A stretch of DNA of 64,000 nt. It comes from Weissella koreensis KCTC 3621. Lineage in GTDB: Bacteria > Bacillota > Bacilli > Lactobacillales > Lactobacillaceae. The position numbers and the translations under genes were made by a program. Positions 8,883 through 19,671 of the stretch are shown one piece after another. The notes below the pieces were generated by a model. It saw nothing but the letters and a program-made list of their open reading frames with translations, had not been told where the DNA came from and searched no databases. Positions within the stretch are counted from its first letter, which is position 1; each line of letters begins with the position of its first letter. Location of the stretch: assembly GCF_000277645.1 (NCBI RefSeq), contig NZ_AKGG01000014.1, positions 124,001-188,000 on the forward strand, given 5' to 3'.

Positions 8883-9752
8883 TTATAACTCCATTTGATG
8901 GTGCTGTACTGCTAATTCAACAGTAGTTTGTAGCAAAGTAGCGATCGTCATAGGCCCGACTCCCCCTGGGACCGGTGTAATTGCTGATGCTACCTCCTGA
9001 GCTGTTGTAAAATCAACATCCCCCGTTAAATGTCCATCGGGCAAACGTGTTATTCCAACATCAATCACAACAGCACCAGCTTTTAAATCTACTCCCTGAA
9101 CTAAACCTGGTACTCCTGTTGCTGCAATTACAACATCAGCCTGTTGTAAAAGGTTATGTCGTAATTCATCTGGCGTATAACGATGTAATAGTGCTACCGT
9201 CGCATTCTGCGCTTCCAATAAAGCAAACAATGGACGACCCACTAAAATAGAGCGTCCTAAAATTACGATGAATTTACCGGACAATTCAACTTGTGTTTCT
9301 GCTAGTAGCCTCATTATTCCCTTCGGTGTATTAGCAATAGGATAATATCCAGCTCGGTTAGCAAATAATTTTCCAATATTTAATGGATTAAAACCATCCA
9401 CATCCTTACTAGGATCAATGGCCGACTGCATTTTTTGTTCATCAATTTGTTTTGGTACTGGGCTTTGTAATAAAATTGCGTCAATTGTATCATCTTGATT
9501 TAATTCTTGAATTTTATTCAACACATCTTCTTCAACTACATCAGCAGGAAATGAAATCGTTTGGCCGTTAATGCCAGCCTTAGCCGCTGCCTTTTCTTTA
9601 TTTCGAACATAAATTTGACTTGCTGGATCATCACCCACAATAATCACTGCAAGTCCTGGAATAATTCCTTGATCGGCTAATTGTTGAACTTGATTCGTTA
9701 CTTCGTTACGAACTTGTTGTGCAATTTCTTTTCCATTAATAATATTTGCCAT
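8883..9752 (-). CDS. folD: bifunctional methylene-THF dehydrogenase/cyclohydrolase
   Basis: FolD interconverts 5,10-methylene-THF and 10-formyl-THF with NADP. The start giving MANIINGKEIAQQ is chosen because GAGG lies six bases upstream; a longer reading frame adds 21 residues without family resemblance. The substrate region IYVRNKEKAAAKAGI, the DGF motif DVDGFNP, the Rossmann segment ILGRSILVGRPL and the C-terminal TPVPGGVGPMT are all present. It is first in the folD-xseA-xseB-ispA-tlyA-argR-recN run. Confidence 0.95.
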   Translation of the reverse strand: MANIINGKEIAQQVRNEVTNQVQQLADQGIIPGLAVIIVGDDPASQIYVRNKEKAAAKAGINGQTISFPADVVEEDVLNKIQELNQDDTIDAILLQSPVPKQIDEQKMQSAIDPSKDVDGFNPLNIGKLFANRAGYYPIANTPKGIMRLLAETQVELSGKFIVILGRSILVGRPLFALLEAQNATVALLHRYTPDELRHNLLQQADVVIAATGVPGLVQGVDLKAGAVVIDVGITRLPDGHLTGDVDFTTAQEVASAITPVPGGVGPMTIATLLQTTVELAVQHHQMEL

Positions 9753-9854
9753 TGATGCCTCGCCTTCCTTCACTACGTCCCATGAATTTATGCATTCTTT
9801 TGCATATTTTACCACAAATCACACAATTTAACTGATGATTCAACTTGTAAATTT

Positions 9855-9899
9855 TTACAAAAAAAGCTAATGATCGTTTTTTAATCGATCATTAGCTTT
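9855..9899 (-). terminator. strong terminator after the DEAD-box helicase gene
   Basis: A perfect 14-bp stem (AAAGCTAATGATCG) with a nine-base loop is followed by a T run on the minus strand. It isolates the helicase transcript from folD. Confidence 0.85.
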
Positions 9900-9905
9900 G
9901 AAATT

Positions 9906-11291
9906 TTAATTAGTTTCTTTTATCTTTTGCTTATGTTTCGGCTTACCCTTATCTTTTTGGTTACGCCGTTTAGACTTCTTTGCTTTTTCAAAACGTTCCG
10001 TTCGACTCACAACTTCTGTTTCAGCAGAACGCGTTGATTCCACAAATTCTGACTTTTTAGTAGAATTAACATCCGTTATTATTTTATCAGCCTTGACTTT
10101 AGGTTTTGCGACTTTAACCGTTTGTTTCTTTTTTAAATCATGCCGCTTTTTATTAGCATCTTTAGATGCAACTGGTTTCGTCACTTTCGCACTACCTGAT
10201 TTAATCCCTAAGTGGCTAACAAAACTGGTCCAAGGTAAAATTTCAAATTCAACTTGAACTAATCGTTTCAAATCACGTGCATCATGATCATTACCCAAAG
10301 TAATCACAAGTCCTGATTTACCCATTCGACCAGTTCGACCAGCTCGATGTGTATAGGTTTCCCCATCCCGTGGTAAATCAAAATTAATGATAGCTGGTAA
10401 ATCAATGATATCCAAACCACGAGCTGCCACATCTGTTGTTAACAAAAATTTAGCTTTACCTTTTCGGAAATTTTCCAATGCAGTAGCCCGAGTATTACTA
10501 GAATCACCTCGAACTAAAGTAGACATTGCTACGTGTTCATGGGATAAAAAGCTAGCCGTTGTTTTCAATGCCTTGGTTGTGTTGAAAAAAATCATTGCTT
10601 GAAAATGATTTTGACTAGCAAATTGGCGAATCCGTTTTTGCTTTTGATCATTCGCCGTTGGAATCATTATATGTTGCAAGCTTGTGGGCATTGGAACATC
10701 ACGTTGATCAATCCGTTGAAATGAACGTTCAAAGAGTTTAGCTGGAATAGTTGGATCAACCGCAGTAGCTCCAAATAAGGCAACTTGAATTGTTTCGTCT
10801 CCATAAACATCCCAAATGTTTTTCAATTGTTCAGCCGTTTCTTCTTGAAGCAAAATATCAGCTTCATCTAAAATTAAAGTCCGCAACCGTTGAAGTTTTA
10901 ATTTTTTATTGTTAACTAATTCGGCCACTCGACCTGGCGTTCCAACTAAAATTTCAGGATGTTTCTTCAAACGATCTAATTGATGTTTCACATTCGCTCC
11001 ACCAGTCAATGCAAGTGTTTTTAATCCAAAAATATTAGCCCACTCTCGCATCACCCGTGTTGTTTGCATTGCTAATTCTTGCGAAGGAGCCATCACCAAT
11101 AATTGTTCTCCATCACCCACTTGAATCTTTGGTAATAGGGGCCAAGTAAAGGCTAACGTCTTACCTGTTCCCGTTGGTGCTAATCCATCAATCGACTCAC
11201 CAGCTGCCAAAGATGTTTCTACTGCTTCTTGAATTGGTGTCATAGCTAAGAATCCAGCCTGTTGTAACTGCTCTTTAATTTTTACGTCCAT
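9906..11291 (-). CDS. DEAD-box RNA helicase with basic tail
   Basis: The 461-residue protein unwinds RNA with ATP, probably in ribosome assembly or mRNA decay. The Q motif TPIQEAV, motif I APTGTGKT, PGRVAEL, LDEADILL and the second RecA domain with RGLDIIDL and HRAGRTGRMG are all present. Motif III reads GAT where most members have SAT, a minor change. From about residue 360 the protein becomes a Lys/Arg-rich low-complexity tail (KKRHDLKKKQTVKVAK) likely to bind RNA. It resembles CshB/YfmL-type helicases; which orthologue is uncertain. It is followed by its own terminator and preceded by an oxidoreductase gene after 12 bases. Confidence 0.9.
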   Translation of the reverse strand: MDVKIKEQLQQAGFLAMTPIQEAVETSLAAGESIDGLAPTGTGKTLAFTWPLLPKIQVGDGEQLLVMAPSQELAMQTTRVMREWANIFGLKTLALTGGANVKHQLDRLKKHPEILVGTPGRVAELVNNKKLKLQRLRTLILDEADILLQEETAEQLKNIWDVYGDETIQVALFGATAVDPTIPAKLFERSFQRIDQRDVPMPTSLQHIMIPTANDQKQKRIRQFASQNHFQAMIFFNTTKALKTTASFLSHEHVAMSTLVRGDSSNTRATALENFRKGKAKFLLTTDVAARGLDIIDLPAIINFDLPRDGETYTHRAGRTGRMGKSGLVITLGNDHDARDLKRLVQVEFEILPWTSFVSHLGIKSGSAKVTKPVASKDANKKRHDLKKKQTVKVAKPKVKADKIITDVNSTKKSEFVESTRSAETEVVSRTERFEKAKKSKRRNQKDKGKPKHKQKIKETN

Positions 11292-11303
11292 ACTTTCCCC
11301 GTT

Positions 11304-12302
11304 CTAGTATTCCTGATCACTTGGGAATTTAATTCCCGCTGATTGTCGCAACTTAGTCAAAACTAAATTAACTTTTTGACTTAATATAGCTGCCTCTTCG
11401 TATTCATTAGTTGTTAAATTATCTTGTAATCCATTAGCAAAGAACATTGCCTCTTGTACCATTGGATTTTTCGGTGCTGGTTGACTAATGACCGTTAGAT
11501 TTCCTTGACCATCATCATATTTAACCTCACCTAACTCTGCAATATTATCAATCACAATCGTATCTCGACGACCATGGACTTCAGATAATTCATAAGAATT
11601 AGTACTCTTCCCAAAGATTAATGTTACATCAAAGTTTGGATAGCGTAAGATAGCGGTCCCCCGACCATCTGCCCCATTATCTAATAATGTTGCAAAATAG
11701 TATTGATTTTCAGGTAATCCAAACAATTTAATCGCCGCATAAAGTGGATAAACGCCCAAATCAGCTAGTGCTCCAGCTGAAAATTCACGTGACAATACAT
11801 TGGGATTTTTACCTGCTAAATAATCGTCAAATCGTGATGAATATTTTTCATAAACAAAAGTAGCACCTGAAATATGGTCCATTTGCTTAATTTTTTCTTC
11901 AATCACTTTAAAATTATCCTGATAAATGTGACGGGCTGCTTCAAATAATTTAACAGATGGGTTTTCTTGCAATAATGAATGTATCTTTTCATATTGCTCC
12001 GGATTATCAAATGCAGATTTTTCAACAATTACATTGACTCCGGATTTAATCGCTGATGCCGCTTGCTCAAAATGAAGACTATTTGGTGAGGCAATATAAA
12101 CAACATCAATACCACTTTGTAAGAAGGCGTCCAAATCCGTCCATACGGCTTGATCCCCCGCAAAATTAGTGGCAAATTCTTGCCCTTTTTCCTCAGTTCG
12201 TGAATAAATCGCAACCAACTCATATTGATCAGTAGCTATCGCGGCCTCAATGAACATTTTTGTAATCCAATTCGTTCCAATAATTCCCAACTTAAGTGTC
12301 AT
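11304..12302 (-). CDS. Gfo/Idh/MocA-family oxidoreductase
   Basis: An N-terminal NAD(P)-binding Rossmann fold (LKLGIIGTNWIT) is followed by VYIASPNSLHFEQA and VIVEKSAF, the EKP-type motif of this family, then the C-terminal alpha/beta domain. The ATG is used instead of a TTG one codon upstream because GGAGG then sits eight bases away. Substrates in this family are sugars, inositols or their derivatives; none can be named here. The downstream gene is a helicase, so context does not help. Confidence 0.8.
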   Translation of the reverse strand: MTLKLGIIGTNWITKMFIEAAIATDQYELVAIYSRTEEKGQEFATNFAGDQAVWTDLDAFLQSGIDVVYIASPNSLHFEQAASAIKSGVNVIVEKSAFDNPEQYEKIHSLLQENPSVKLFEAARHIYQDNFKVIEEKIKQMDHISGATFVYEKYSSRFDDYLAGKNPNVLSREFSAGALADLGVYPLYAAIKLFGLPENQYYFATLLDNGADGRGTAILRYPNFDVTLIFGKSTNSYELSEVHGRRDTIVIDNIAELGEVKYDDGQGNLTVISQPAPKNPMVQEAMFFANGLQDNLTTNEYEEAAILSQKVNLVLTKLRQSAGIKFPSDQEY

Positions 12303-12413
12303 CAACTCACCCTCCCTTGTATCAATTTCTATAACCCAATTATATCATTGATTACGTAAGATTAGTTTTATTCCGATGAATGATTAGTTACCAATTTAAC
12401 ATTGATTTTTAAA

Positions 12414-12463
12414 TAAAAAACATCAGAGCATGTCGACTACGCCGATTGGTGCTTCTGATGTCA
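12414..12463 (-). terminator. terminator after the rRNA methyltransferase gene
   Basis: In minus-strand RNA an ACAUCAGA(A)GCA arm pairs with UGC(U)CUGAUGU around a long loop, followed by UUUUUU. Confidence 0.75.
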
Positions 12464-12499
12464 TCATAGTTTTAAATTTAAACTCAAATATCTACGGAC

Positions 12500-13870
12500 T
12501 TAGGCCTTAATAAAGACCGTTACCGTTTCAATATGTGTTGTTTGTGGGAACTGGTCAATTGGTTGTACTGATCCATCAATTTGATAACCATTTGCTAACA
12601 AATGCTCAGCATCTCGAGCTAATGTTGCAGGATTACATGAAATGTAAACAATCTTAGTTGGTTGCATTCCTGTTGCTGCATCAATTAATTCTGGAGTTAA
12701 TCCCTTACGTGGAGGATCAACAAAGATCACATCCGGTTGAAGTTCAGCAGCTTGCCATTCAACCATCTTATCTTCAGCCTTACCCAATTCAAATTCAACG
12801 TTTTCAATTCCGTTAATTTTGGCATTACGTTTGGCATCTTCAACCGCATCTTGTACGATTTCAACCCCAACTACTCGACGAGCTTTAGCAGCAACTGATA
12901 ATGAAATTGTTCCAATTCCAGAATAAGCATCAATTACTAGTTCTTCTCCTGTCAAGCCAGCTTTTTCAACGGCCATACTATATAACTTTTCCGTTGTTTG
13001 TGGGTTAACTTGGTAAAATGACATTGGTCCGATTTCAAAGGTCTTACCCCAGAGAGTGTCGGTAATATAATCAGCTCCCCAAAGAGTTTTATTCTTTGAT
13101 CCCATGATCAAATTAGTCTTTTCAGAGTTAACATTTTGAATAATTGAAGTAACTTCTGGCAAAGCCTTTTTAATTCCTTCAACCAACATTTCAGCAACAG
13201 GTAACTTATTACGACGAGTCACAATGACAACCATCATTTCATGACTATAATACCCACGACGAACCATAATTGTTCGAATATCACCAGTATGCGTTTCCTC
13301 ATCATATGCATCAAGTTGATAATGGCGCATTAAATCACGGACTACAATAATAGCTGCATCAATTGCTGGATCTTGAATATAATAATCTTCAATTGGTACC
13401 AATTGATGTGAATTACGTCGGTAGAAACCAGTCGTTAATTGACCACGGACCTTACGAACTGGCACTTGTGCCTTATTTCGATAACCAATTGGGTTTTCCA
13501 TTCCAATTGTAGGCTCGATTGTTGCTGTTATATGCATCTTTTTAAATAATTCTTGAATTTGATTTTGCTTAAACTTTAATTGAGCATCATATGTTAAGTT
13601 TGCTAATGGTGCGATTCCAGTTGTTAAGGCTGCTTGGTTAACTTCGTGATTTCGTTCGTCAGACTCACGAATTCGCTTAATTACTCGGCCAAAGGCAAAG
13701 TTCTTTTGAACTTTAGTAACCCCTAATTTAACAACTTCACCCGGTACAGCATCGACTACGAAAATCGGATAATCTTCGACTTTTACCACACCCATTCCTT
13801 GGTATGTTAAGTCAATAACTTCACCTTCCAGTTCTTGATTTTTATAAACTGGTGCATTAATTTTTGCCAT
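12500..13870 (-). CDS. rlmD: 23S rRNA (uracil-C5)-methyltransferase, RlmD/RlmCD type
   Basis: The N-terminal TRAM domain (EGEVIDLTYQGMGVVKVEDYPIFVVDAVPGE, split around residue 20) is followed by a SAM-dependent Rossmann domain (VIDAYSGIGTISLSVA, FVDPPRKGL) and the catalytic cysteine in YISCNPATLARD. The start MAKINAPVYKNQ has AGGAG nine bases upstream. The region where E. coli RlmD carries four Fe-S cysteines reads EVNQAALTTGIAPLANLTYDAQL here without cysteine, so no cluster is expected. Lactobacillales have one dual-specificity RlmCD enzyme, which this may be. Confidence 0.88.
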   Translation of the reverse strand: MAKINAPVYKNQELEGEVIDLTYQGMGVVKVEDYPIFVVDAVPGEVVKLGVTKVQKNFAFGRVIKRIRESDERNHEVNQAALTTGIAPLANLTYDAQLKFKQNQIQELFKKMHITATIEPTIGMENPIGYRNKAQVPVRKVRGQLTTGFYRRNSHQLVPIEDYYIQDPAIDAAIIVVRDLMRHYQLDAYDEETHTGDIRTIMVRRGYYSHEMMVVIVTRRNKLPVAEMLVEGIKKALPEVTSIIQNVNSEKTNLIMGSKNKTLWGADYITDTLWGKTFEIGPMSFYQVNPQTTEKLYSMAVEKAGLTGEELVIDAYSGIGTISLSVAAKARRVVGVEIVQDAVEDAKRNAKINGIENVEFELGKAEDKMVEWQAAELQPDVIFVDPPRKGLTPELIDAATGMQPTKIVYISCNPATLARDAEHLLANGYQIDGSVQPIDQFPQTTHIETVTVFIKA

Positions 13871-14090
13871 TAATTTTTTCTCCTCAAATGGTATTTGCGA
13901 CAACTCATTTGTAAAACTGTCTCAAAAGACGGGACCGACCTTGCTCCTATCTAGAAACAAGGTAATAACAACTATAACATATTTCAAGTGTCAAATGTGA
14001 GCAACTTTTAATAACTAATTTACATTTATCCAATTAAATCAAAGCTTCCATTAACTTTCAGATACATCTAAAAGTTTAATTTTATCTGAT

Positions 14091-15407
14091 TTAAATAATA
14101 TGTTTTTGCGACCAAATTTGACGAACTTCTGCAACAAAATAAAGCGACCCACTAATGATAATTTTAGCTACCGGATCTTGTAACAATTCTTTATTTAATG
14201 CTATTTCCCAATCATCTTCAGCTTTGATATTTGCAATTGACAATTCATCTACTACAGTTTGTGGGTCAATTGCTGCCCTTTGATTGGGAGCAGTAAAGCT
14301 AACTACTATAACTCTAATTTGAGGTTTCTTAGCTAATTCATTCAACATTTTTAGATAATTTTTATCTGATAATACTCCAATAATAACTACCACCGGCTGT
14401 TCAAAATATCTTTGTTGAATTGTTTGAATTAAAGCTTGAATCCCCGCTAAATTATGGGCACCATCCAAGACTATTTCCGGATTTTGATTGATTTTTTCAA
14501 ACCGAGCTGGCCATTCAACTTTCATCAATGCCTTTTGGATTAGTTCAAGTTGCATTGTGACATTTAGTGCTTGTAACGCTAAAGCTGCGGTTTCTAGAGC
14601 TACAGATACATTATCCAATTGATAATTACCTAACAACGCTAATTTTAAATTTTCGAACCGTCGCCCTTGTTGATCATACCAATCAAAAATCCAATCTCCG
14701 TCATCATTTTGCGTAATTTTTTTTAATTTAAATTGCATCTCCAGCTGGTATAAATGCTCAGTTTGATTCGAAATCACCGGTATAGTTAATTCAGGTAATC
14801 GTCCAACCACTGTAATTTGATTTTGGTTCTTGATGATTCCAGCTTTTTGTTTTGCAATTTCAGTAACTGTATTCCCTAGAACCTTTTGGTGATCCAAGCC
14901 AATCGTGGTAATAACTGCTACTAATTTATTTTTTATTACATTGGTTGTGTCCCAAGTACCACCAATTCCAACTTCCAACACAACCACATCCAAATTTTGT
15001 TGGGCGAAATATACAAACATTAAAGCTGTTAAAGTTTCAAATTCCGTGGGTCCTCCATCTGGTAATGTTTGATCCAATTTAATCAAAATTGGCTCCATTC
15101 TTTGCATAATACGCGTCAAATCTTGATCACTGATCGGCTTATTATTTATCTGAATTCGTTCATTAAAACGCATAATAAATGGCGAAGTAAATAAACCAAC
15201 TTTTAATCCATGCTCTAATAGCAGCTGCTCCGTCATACGTGCAACTGAACCTTTACCGTTGGTTCCCGTAATATGAACATACTTTAACTGATCTTGTGGA
15301 TTACCCAGAGCCTCAAGTAAATCATCAATTCGTGCAAAAGTATTTTTCTTTGCCCATTTATTACGCCCATGAATATAATTTATTGCATCATCGTAATTTT
15401 GAATCAT
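14091..15407 (-). CDS. folC: folylpolyglutamate synthase / dihydrofolate synthase
   Basis: FolC adds glutamates to folates using ATP. The P-loop HITGTNGKGSVARM (about residues 46-59), VLEVGIGGTWDTTN, the DHQKVLG motif, and EIVLDGAHNLAGIQAL in the C-terminal domain are diagnostic. At 438 residues it is full length. It lies after valS in the common valS-folC order, separated here by a terminator, so it probably has its own promoter or depends on readthrough. Confidence 0.94.
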   Translation of the reverse strand: MIQNYDDAINYIHGRNKWAKKNTFARIDDLLEALGNPQDQLKYVHITGTNGKGSVARMTEQLLLEHGLKVGLFTSPFIMRFNERIQINNKPISDQDLTRIMQRMEPILIKLDQTLPDGGPTEFETLTALMFVYFAQQNLDVVVLEVGIGGTWDTTNVIKNKLVAVITTIGLDHQKVLGNTVTEIAKQKAGIIKNQNQITVVGRLPELTIPVISNQTEHLYQLEMQFKLKKITQNDDGDWIFDWYDQQGRRFENLKLALLGNYQLDNVSVALETAALALQALNVTMQLELIQKALMKVEWPARFEKINQNPEIVLDGAHNLAGIQALIQTIQQRYFEQPVVVIIGVLSDKNYLKMLNELAKKPQIRVIVVSFTAPNQRAAIDPQTVVDELSIANIKAEDDWEIALNKELLQDPVAKIIISGSLYFVAEVRQIWSQKHII

Positions 15408-15472
15408 TTTAGTATTCCTTAATTTTCTTAATCGTCTTGAACAATTCGATTAATTTTTAATGTAGCGACTAA

Positions 15473-15502
15473 AAAAGGTTGAGACAAAATTGTCCCAACC
15501 TC
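15473..15502 (-). terminator. terminator after valS (GGTTGGGACA type)
   Basis: GGTTGGGACA pairs with TGTCTCAACC around a short loop and is followed by TTTTTT on the minus strand. The same hairpin type recurs several times in the window. Confidence 0.85.
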
Positions 15503-15550
15503 TATTATAAACATCTTCTAAAATTTATCCGTAATCAGTTTTAATAAAAA

Positions 15551-18208
15551 CTATTTAGCAGCCTTCAATTCCATTAAACGTTCATTTGTAGTTGCAAATT
15601 TACTTTCCCAATCAGCTAGCTTTTCGCGTTCTGCCAAAACTACTTTTTCGGGTGCGGAATTTACAAATTTTTCATTTTTTAACTTACCTTGAGCTCTTTT
15701 AACTTCACCTTGGAACTTTTTAGCTTCATTTTCTAGGCGTATAATTTCGTCATCCAAATTGATTAATTCAGCCAATGGCACAATAACTTCAGCCCCAGTG
15801 ATAACCTTCGTCATTGCTAACTGCGGAGCCTTTACTTCAGCAGAAACTACCAATTGCTTAGGCTTAACAAAGCGGTTAATATAATCAGAATTCGTTTTAA
15901 TAATTTGCATCAATTCTTCATCAGAAGTTTGAACCATCACGTCAATCAAAGTTGACATTGGAGCATTGGCCTCTGTTCTAATATTACGAACTGCTGTAAT
16001 TAAATCAACTAAGCGCTTAAAATCAGCTTCTGCTTTTTGATCATCTAATTGGTCATTAGCAGTTGGGAATTCAGCACTAGTCAATGAGTCCCCCACGTGC
16101 GGCATCGTTAACCAAATTTCTTCGGTTACAAATGGCATAATTGGGTGCAATAAACGTAGGGTTTGGTCCAAAACATACGCCAAAACTTGTTGAACATTTT
16201 GCTTGGCCTGATCATCATCCCCATTCAACGTTTCTTTCGTCATTTCAATATACCAATCGGCAAAATCATTCCAAATGAAGTTATAAAGGGTACGACCAGC
16301 TTCGCCAAATTCAAATTTATCAAAATTCTGATTAACTGTGGCAATTGTTTGGTTCAAGCGTGACAAAATCCACTTATCTGCTAAAGTTAAGTCAGTTTTA
16401 GCAGGTATTTTCACTTCTGTATCATCATCCAAATTCATGATGACATAACGTGACGCATTCCAGATCTTATTAATGAAGTTCCAAGCCGCGTCCATCTTAG
16501 TATATGAAAAGCGAACATCTAATCCAGGAGTAGATCCGTTAGCCAAGAACCAACGTAATGCATCAGCCCCATACTTTTCAATAACATCCATTGGGTCAAT
16601 TCCATTTCCCAATGACTTTGACATTTTACGACCTTGTTCATCACGAATCAAACCATGAATTAAGACATTTTGGAATGGACGTCGACCTGTGAATTCCTTT
16701 GATTGGAACATCATCCGCGCAACCCAGAAGAAGATAATATCATATCCTGTAACTAAAGTATTAGTTGGGAAGTAGCGCTTGAAATCAGGTGCTTCTGTAT
16801 CCGGCCAACCCATCGTTGAAAATGGCCATAAAGCAGATGAGAACCAAGTATCTAAGACGTCTGTCTCTTGTTCCCAATTTTCCAGATCACTTGGTGCATC
16901 TTCACCAACATAGATTTCACCGGTTTCTTTATGATACCAAGCTGGAATTTGATGTCCCCACCATAATTGACGTGAGATCACCCAATCATGAATATTTTCC
17001 ATCCAATTAGTAAAGGTATTTTCAAACCGTGGTGGATAAAAGTCGACTCGATCTTCAGTCTTTTGCATAGCCAATGATTGTTCAGCCAATGGCTTCATTT
17101 TAACAAACCATTGAGTTGAAAGACGAGCTTCAACTGGCATACCAGTTCGTTCTGAATGTCCAACTGAATGGGTATATGGTTCTACTTTCAACATCCAACC
17201 AGCATCCGTCAAATCATTGACGATCGCCTTACGTGCATCATCACGATCCATTCCGGCATACTTGCCAGCTCGATTATTCATTGATCCATCTTCGTTCATG
17301 GTATTGATTCGTTCCAAATCATGTCGATTTCCGACTTCAAAATCATTAGGATCATGGGCTGGTGTAATTTTAACCATTCCCGTTCCAAAATCCATTTCAA
17401 CATATTCATCCGCAATAACGGGAATTTCTCGATCAACTAATGGCACTTTAATCGTCTTACCAATAATATCTTGATAACGTTCATCCTTAGGATTAACCGC
17501 TACCGCAACGTCTCCAAACATAGTTTCCGGACGGGTTGTGGCAATTTCAATATAATCTTTACCATCTAAAGTTGTTCCATCCGTAAATGGATATTTAACA
17601 TGATAAAAAGCCCCTTCAATATCTTTATAAATAACTTCGATATCTGATAATGCGGTCCGTGCCTTTGGATCCCAGTTAATAATATACTCACCACGATAAA
17701 TTAAATCTTTTTCATACAATGTAACAAATACTTTTTTAACGGCCGCTGAAAGTCCATCATCTAAAGTAAAACGTTCACGATCATAGTCTAGGGAAAGACC
17801 AAGCTTACTCCATTGTGACTTAATGGTATCAGCATATTCATTCTTCCAGTCCCAAACTTGGTCCACAAACTTATCCCGTCCCAAATCATATCGTGAAATA
17901 TTCTGTTCGGCTAAACGTTGTTCTACTTTTGCTTGTGTAGCAATTCCGGCATGATCCATCCCAGGAATCCAAACTGTATCAAATCCTTGCATCCGCTTTT
18001 GACGAATAATAATATCTTGTAAAGTAGTATCCCATGCATGGCCTAGATGCAACTTTCCAGTTACGTTAGGAGGTGGAATAACAATCGAATAAGGTCGAGC
18101 CTTTTTATTTTCGGATGGTGCAAACCGCTTGTCTTGCAGCCACTTATCATATCGCCCCGCCTCAACAGCAGTTGGATCGTACTTACCTGGCATTTCAATT
18201 TCTCGCAT
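15551..18208 (-). CDS. valS: valyl-tRNA synthetase
   Basis: It charges tRNA-Val. The HIGH-type motif is [14 protein letters not shown] and the KMSKS motif is [11 protein letters not shown]; the editing CP1 domain includes [10 protein letters not shown]. The C-terminal 70 residues form the ValS coiled-coil arm ([19 protein letters not shown]). The start [13 protein letters not shown] has AGGAG six bases upstream; a longer frame upstream runs into the T-box leader and is rejected. Regulation is by the T-box just upstream. Confidence 0.97.
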   Translation of the reverse strand: MREIEMPGKYDPTAVEAGRYDKWLQDKRFAPSENKKARPYSIVIPPPNVTGKLHLGHAWDTTLQDIIIRQKRMQGFDTVWIPGMDHAGIATQAKVEQRLAEQNISRYDLGRDKFVDQVWDWKNEYADTIKSQWSKLGLSLDYDRERFTLDDGLSAAVKKVFVTLYEKDLIYRGEYIINWDPKARTALSDIEVIYKDIEGAFYHVKYPFTDGTTLDGKDYIEIATTRPETMFGDVAVAVNPKDERYQDIIGKTIKVPLVDREIPVIADEYVEMDFGTGMVKITPAHDPNDFEVGNRHDLERINTMNEDGSMNNRAGKYAGMDRDDARKAIVNDLTDAGWMLKVEPYTHSVGHSERTGMPVEARLSTQWFVKMKPLAEQSLAMQKTEDRVDFYPPRFENTFTNWMENIHDWVISRQLWWGHQIPAWYHKETGEIYVGEDAPSDLENWEQETDVLDTWFSSALWPFSTMGWPDTEAPDFKRYFPTNTLVTGYDIIFFWVARMMFQSKEFTGRRPFQNVLIHGLIRDEQGRKMSKSLGNGIDPMDVIEKYGADALRWFLANGSTPGLDVRFSYTKMDAAWNFINKIWNASRYVIMNLDDDTEVKIPAKTDLTLADKWILSRLNQTIATVNQNFDKFEFGEAGRTLYNFIWNDFADWYIEMTKETLNGDDDQAKQNVQQVLAYVLDQTLRLLHPIMPFVTEEIWLTMPHVGDSLTSAEFPTANDQLDDQKAEADFKRLVDLITAVRNIRTEANAPMSTLIDVMVQTSDEELMQIIKTNSDYINRFVKPKQLVVSAEVKAPQLAMTKVITGAEVIVPLAELINLDDEIIRLENEAKKFQGEVKRAQGKLKNEKFVNSAPEKVVLAEREKLADWESKFATTNERLMELKAAK

Positions 18209-18254
18209 TGTATACTCCTTATTCTTTTTGATCGATTTAAAAAACTTTTTAAAT

Positions 18255-18520
18255 AAAAAAAGCCCCAATGAATCAATACTGATTCATCAGGGCGAAATTA
18301 ATCACGGTACCACCTGATTTAGAATAAAAGTTTTATCCTATCTCATCTGTCCTTAACGCGGAAAACGGAATTAACTACTTAAAAAGTTTCACTAATCCAG
18401 CGCCCCGACTACCTTCGTTTAAACAATATGATGGTTTCCCAGCAAATTACCACTCTCTAAGCATATCGTTTTAAACTAATCCTTCAGAACTTAACTATTC
18501 CATAATTGTACTTTGCCTTG
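18255..18520 (-). promoter_or_regulatory. valS T-box leader with terminator
   Basis: Minus-strand RNA contains, in order, an AGAGAGUGG stem I start, a candidate specifier region GGUAGUCGG holding the Val codons GUA and GUC, an AGGUGGUACCGUG T-box bulge, and a terminator stem GCCCUGAUGAAUCA...UGAUUCAUUGGGGC with a U run ending about 40 bases before the valS ribosome site. The UGGU of the T-box matches the ACCA end of tRNA-Val. Uncharged tRNA-Val should stabilise the antiterminator. Which of the two overlapping Val codons is the specifier is not resolved. Confidence 0.92.
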
Positions 18521-18758
18521 CCAATTTTTACAAGGCTAATCTACAATTTAAACAATGCTTTCTTGAAGTAATCATATAACAATTATTTACAAAACTACGA
18601 TAATAATAGTGCTTACTTCAAATCATGATTGATATGATTAAAACCTACAGCTCCATGCTTTTTCAAAAGGAAACAAATTAATTAATAAATGCTTGATATG
18701 AGATTTTAAGATTAGTTTTTGATACAATTGTATATAAATAAAATTTATGGAGGAATTT

Positions 18759-19532
18759 ATGCGTAAACACGGGAAAAGAATTGTTATTTCAATAAGTGCC
18801 TTAGTATTGGTCATCGCAATCCTAGCCTTTACTTCATTAGCAATTAAACATCAAAATGATGTTAAACACCAGAATCAAATCACTGCCGAAGCCAAGAAAA
18901 AATCATCGATTAAAGTTAAAAAGGAGAAACAAGAAAAGCAAAAAAAGCAAGAAGATCGCGCTATCTCTGAAGCCGTAAAAGACCCTGATGCTAGCTCCAT
19001 TGCTACTTCAACGTCGAAACAAACGATTCAAAAGAATAATTTTAGTAATATTTTCATCAAGCAATTAACTTCAGAAAAGTTGCCGGTTAAGGTACAAACA
19101 ATCCTAATAAAGGATCAAACGGCCACTATTATTTTACAAGACAATATAAAGCAAAAAGACATCAAAACTTATTTAGATAACTATGCTAAAACTGTAGCAA
19201 TCGCGCTCCAGGTAGCTGATCAAAATTCAGATAATGAAATTACAACCATTAAAATTGCTCGTCAAATCAGTCTTAAAAATGGTTCACAATTCGGAATTGC
19301 CACCCTTTGGGACGGCGACCAATTAAAAAATAACAGCAATCTAAAAGTTGAAGACACCACAGCTGACAACTTGATTCCAAATGCGTCTCGCTATGAATTC
19401 AGTGGCTCAATTTGGTCAAACTTTGACCAGAAGCAAAAAAACGTCTATACCAACCACATAACTAGTGGTAAAGCTGAAGACAATAATGAATTCAATACTT
19501 GGTTCGATAATTCAACTCACAAGCAAGATTAA
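18759..19532 (+). CDS. membrane-anchored extracytoplasmic protein of unknown function
   Basis: The 257-residue protein starts MRKHGKRIVISISALVLV: a basic N-terminus and one membrane segment (about residues 7-29), followed by a Lys/Gln/Glu-rich predicted coil (about 40-70) and a globular domain ending FDNSTHKQD. The ATG is chosen because GGAGG lies five bases upstream; an upstream in-frame ATG overlaps that site. It is one of only two plus-strand genes here and diverges from the valS leader. No family was recognised. It is probably attached to the outer face of the membrane. Confidence 0.75.
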   Translation: MRKHGKRIVISISALVLVIAILAFTSLAIKHQNDVKHQNQITAEAKKKSSIKVKKEKQEKQKKQEDRAISEAVKDPDASSIATSTSKQTIQKNNFSNIFIKQLTSEKLPVKVQTILIKDQTATIILQDNIKQKDIKTYLDNYAKTVAIALQVADQNSDNEITTIKIARQISLKNGSQFGIATLWDGDQLKNNSNLKVEDTTADNLIPNASRYEFSGSIWSNFDQKQKNVYTNHITSGKAEDNNEFNTWFDNSTHKQD

Positions 19533-19604
19533 TGGAATTTATAAATATAAATCAAAAGACAAGCTTAAAAATTATGATTTACCAACTTTTGATATTCAAT
19601 AAAT

Positions 19605-19642
19605 TTAAAAGGTTAGAGTATTTTGCTCTGACCTTTTTTATT
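19605..19642 (+). terminator. terminator after the plus-strand membrane protein gene
   Basis: GGTTAGAG pairs with CTCTGACC across TATTTTG and is followed by TTTTTTA on the plus strand. Confidence 0.8.
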
Positions 19643-19671
19643 AATTGCAATCGTATAATTTTTAAAGACAC

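Noticed and set aside
13907..14090. Possible leader RNA before the RlmD gene
   Set aside because: A weak ACCTTG/CAAGGT hairpin is visible but there is no terminator or known motif, so no feature is called.
18047..18317. Several short frames across the valS start and T-box
   Set aside because: They overlap the T-box terminator and valS N-terminus and have no ribosome sites.
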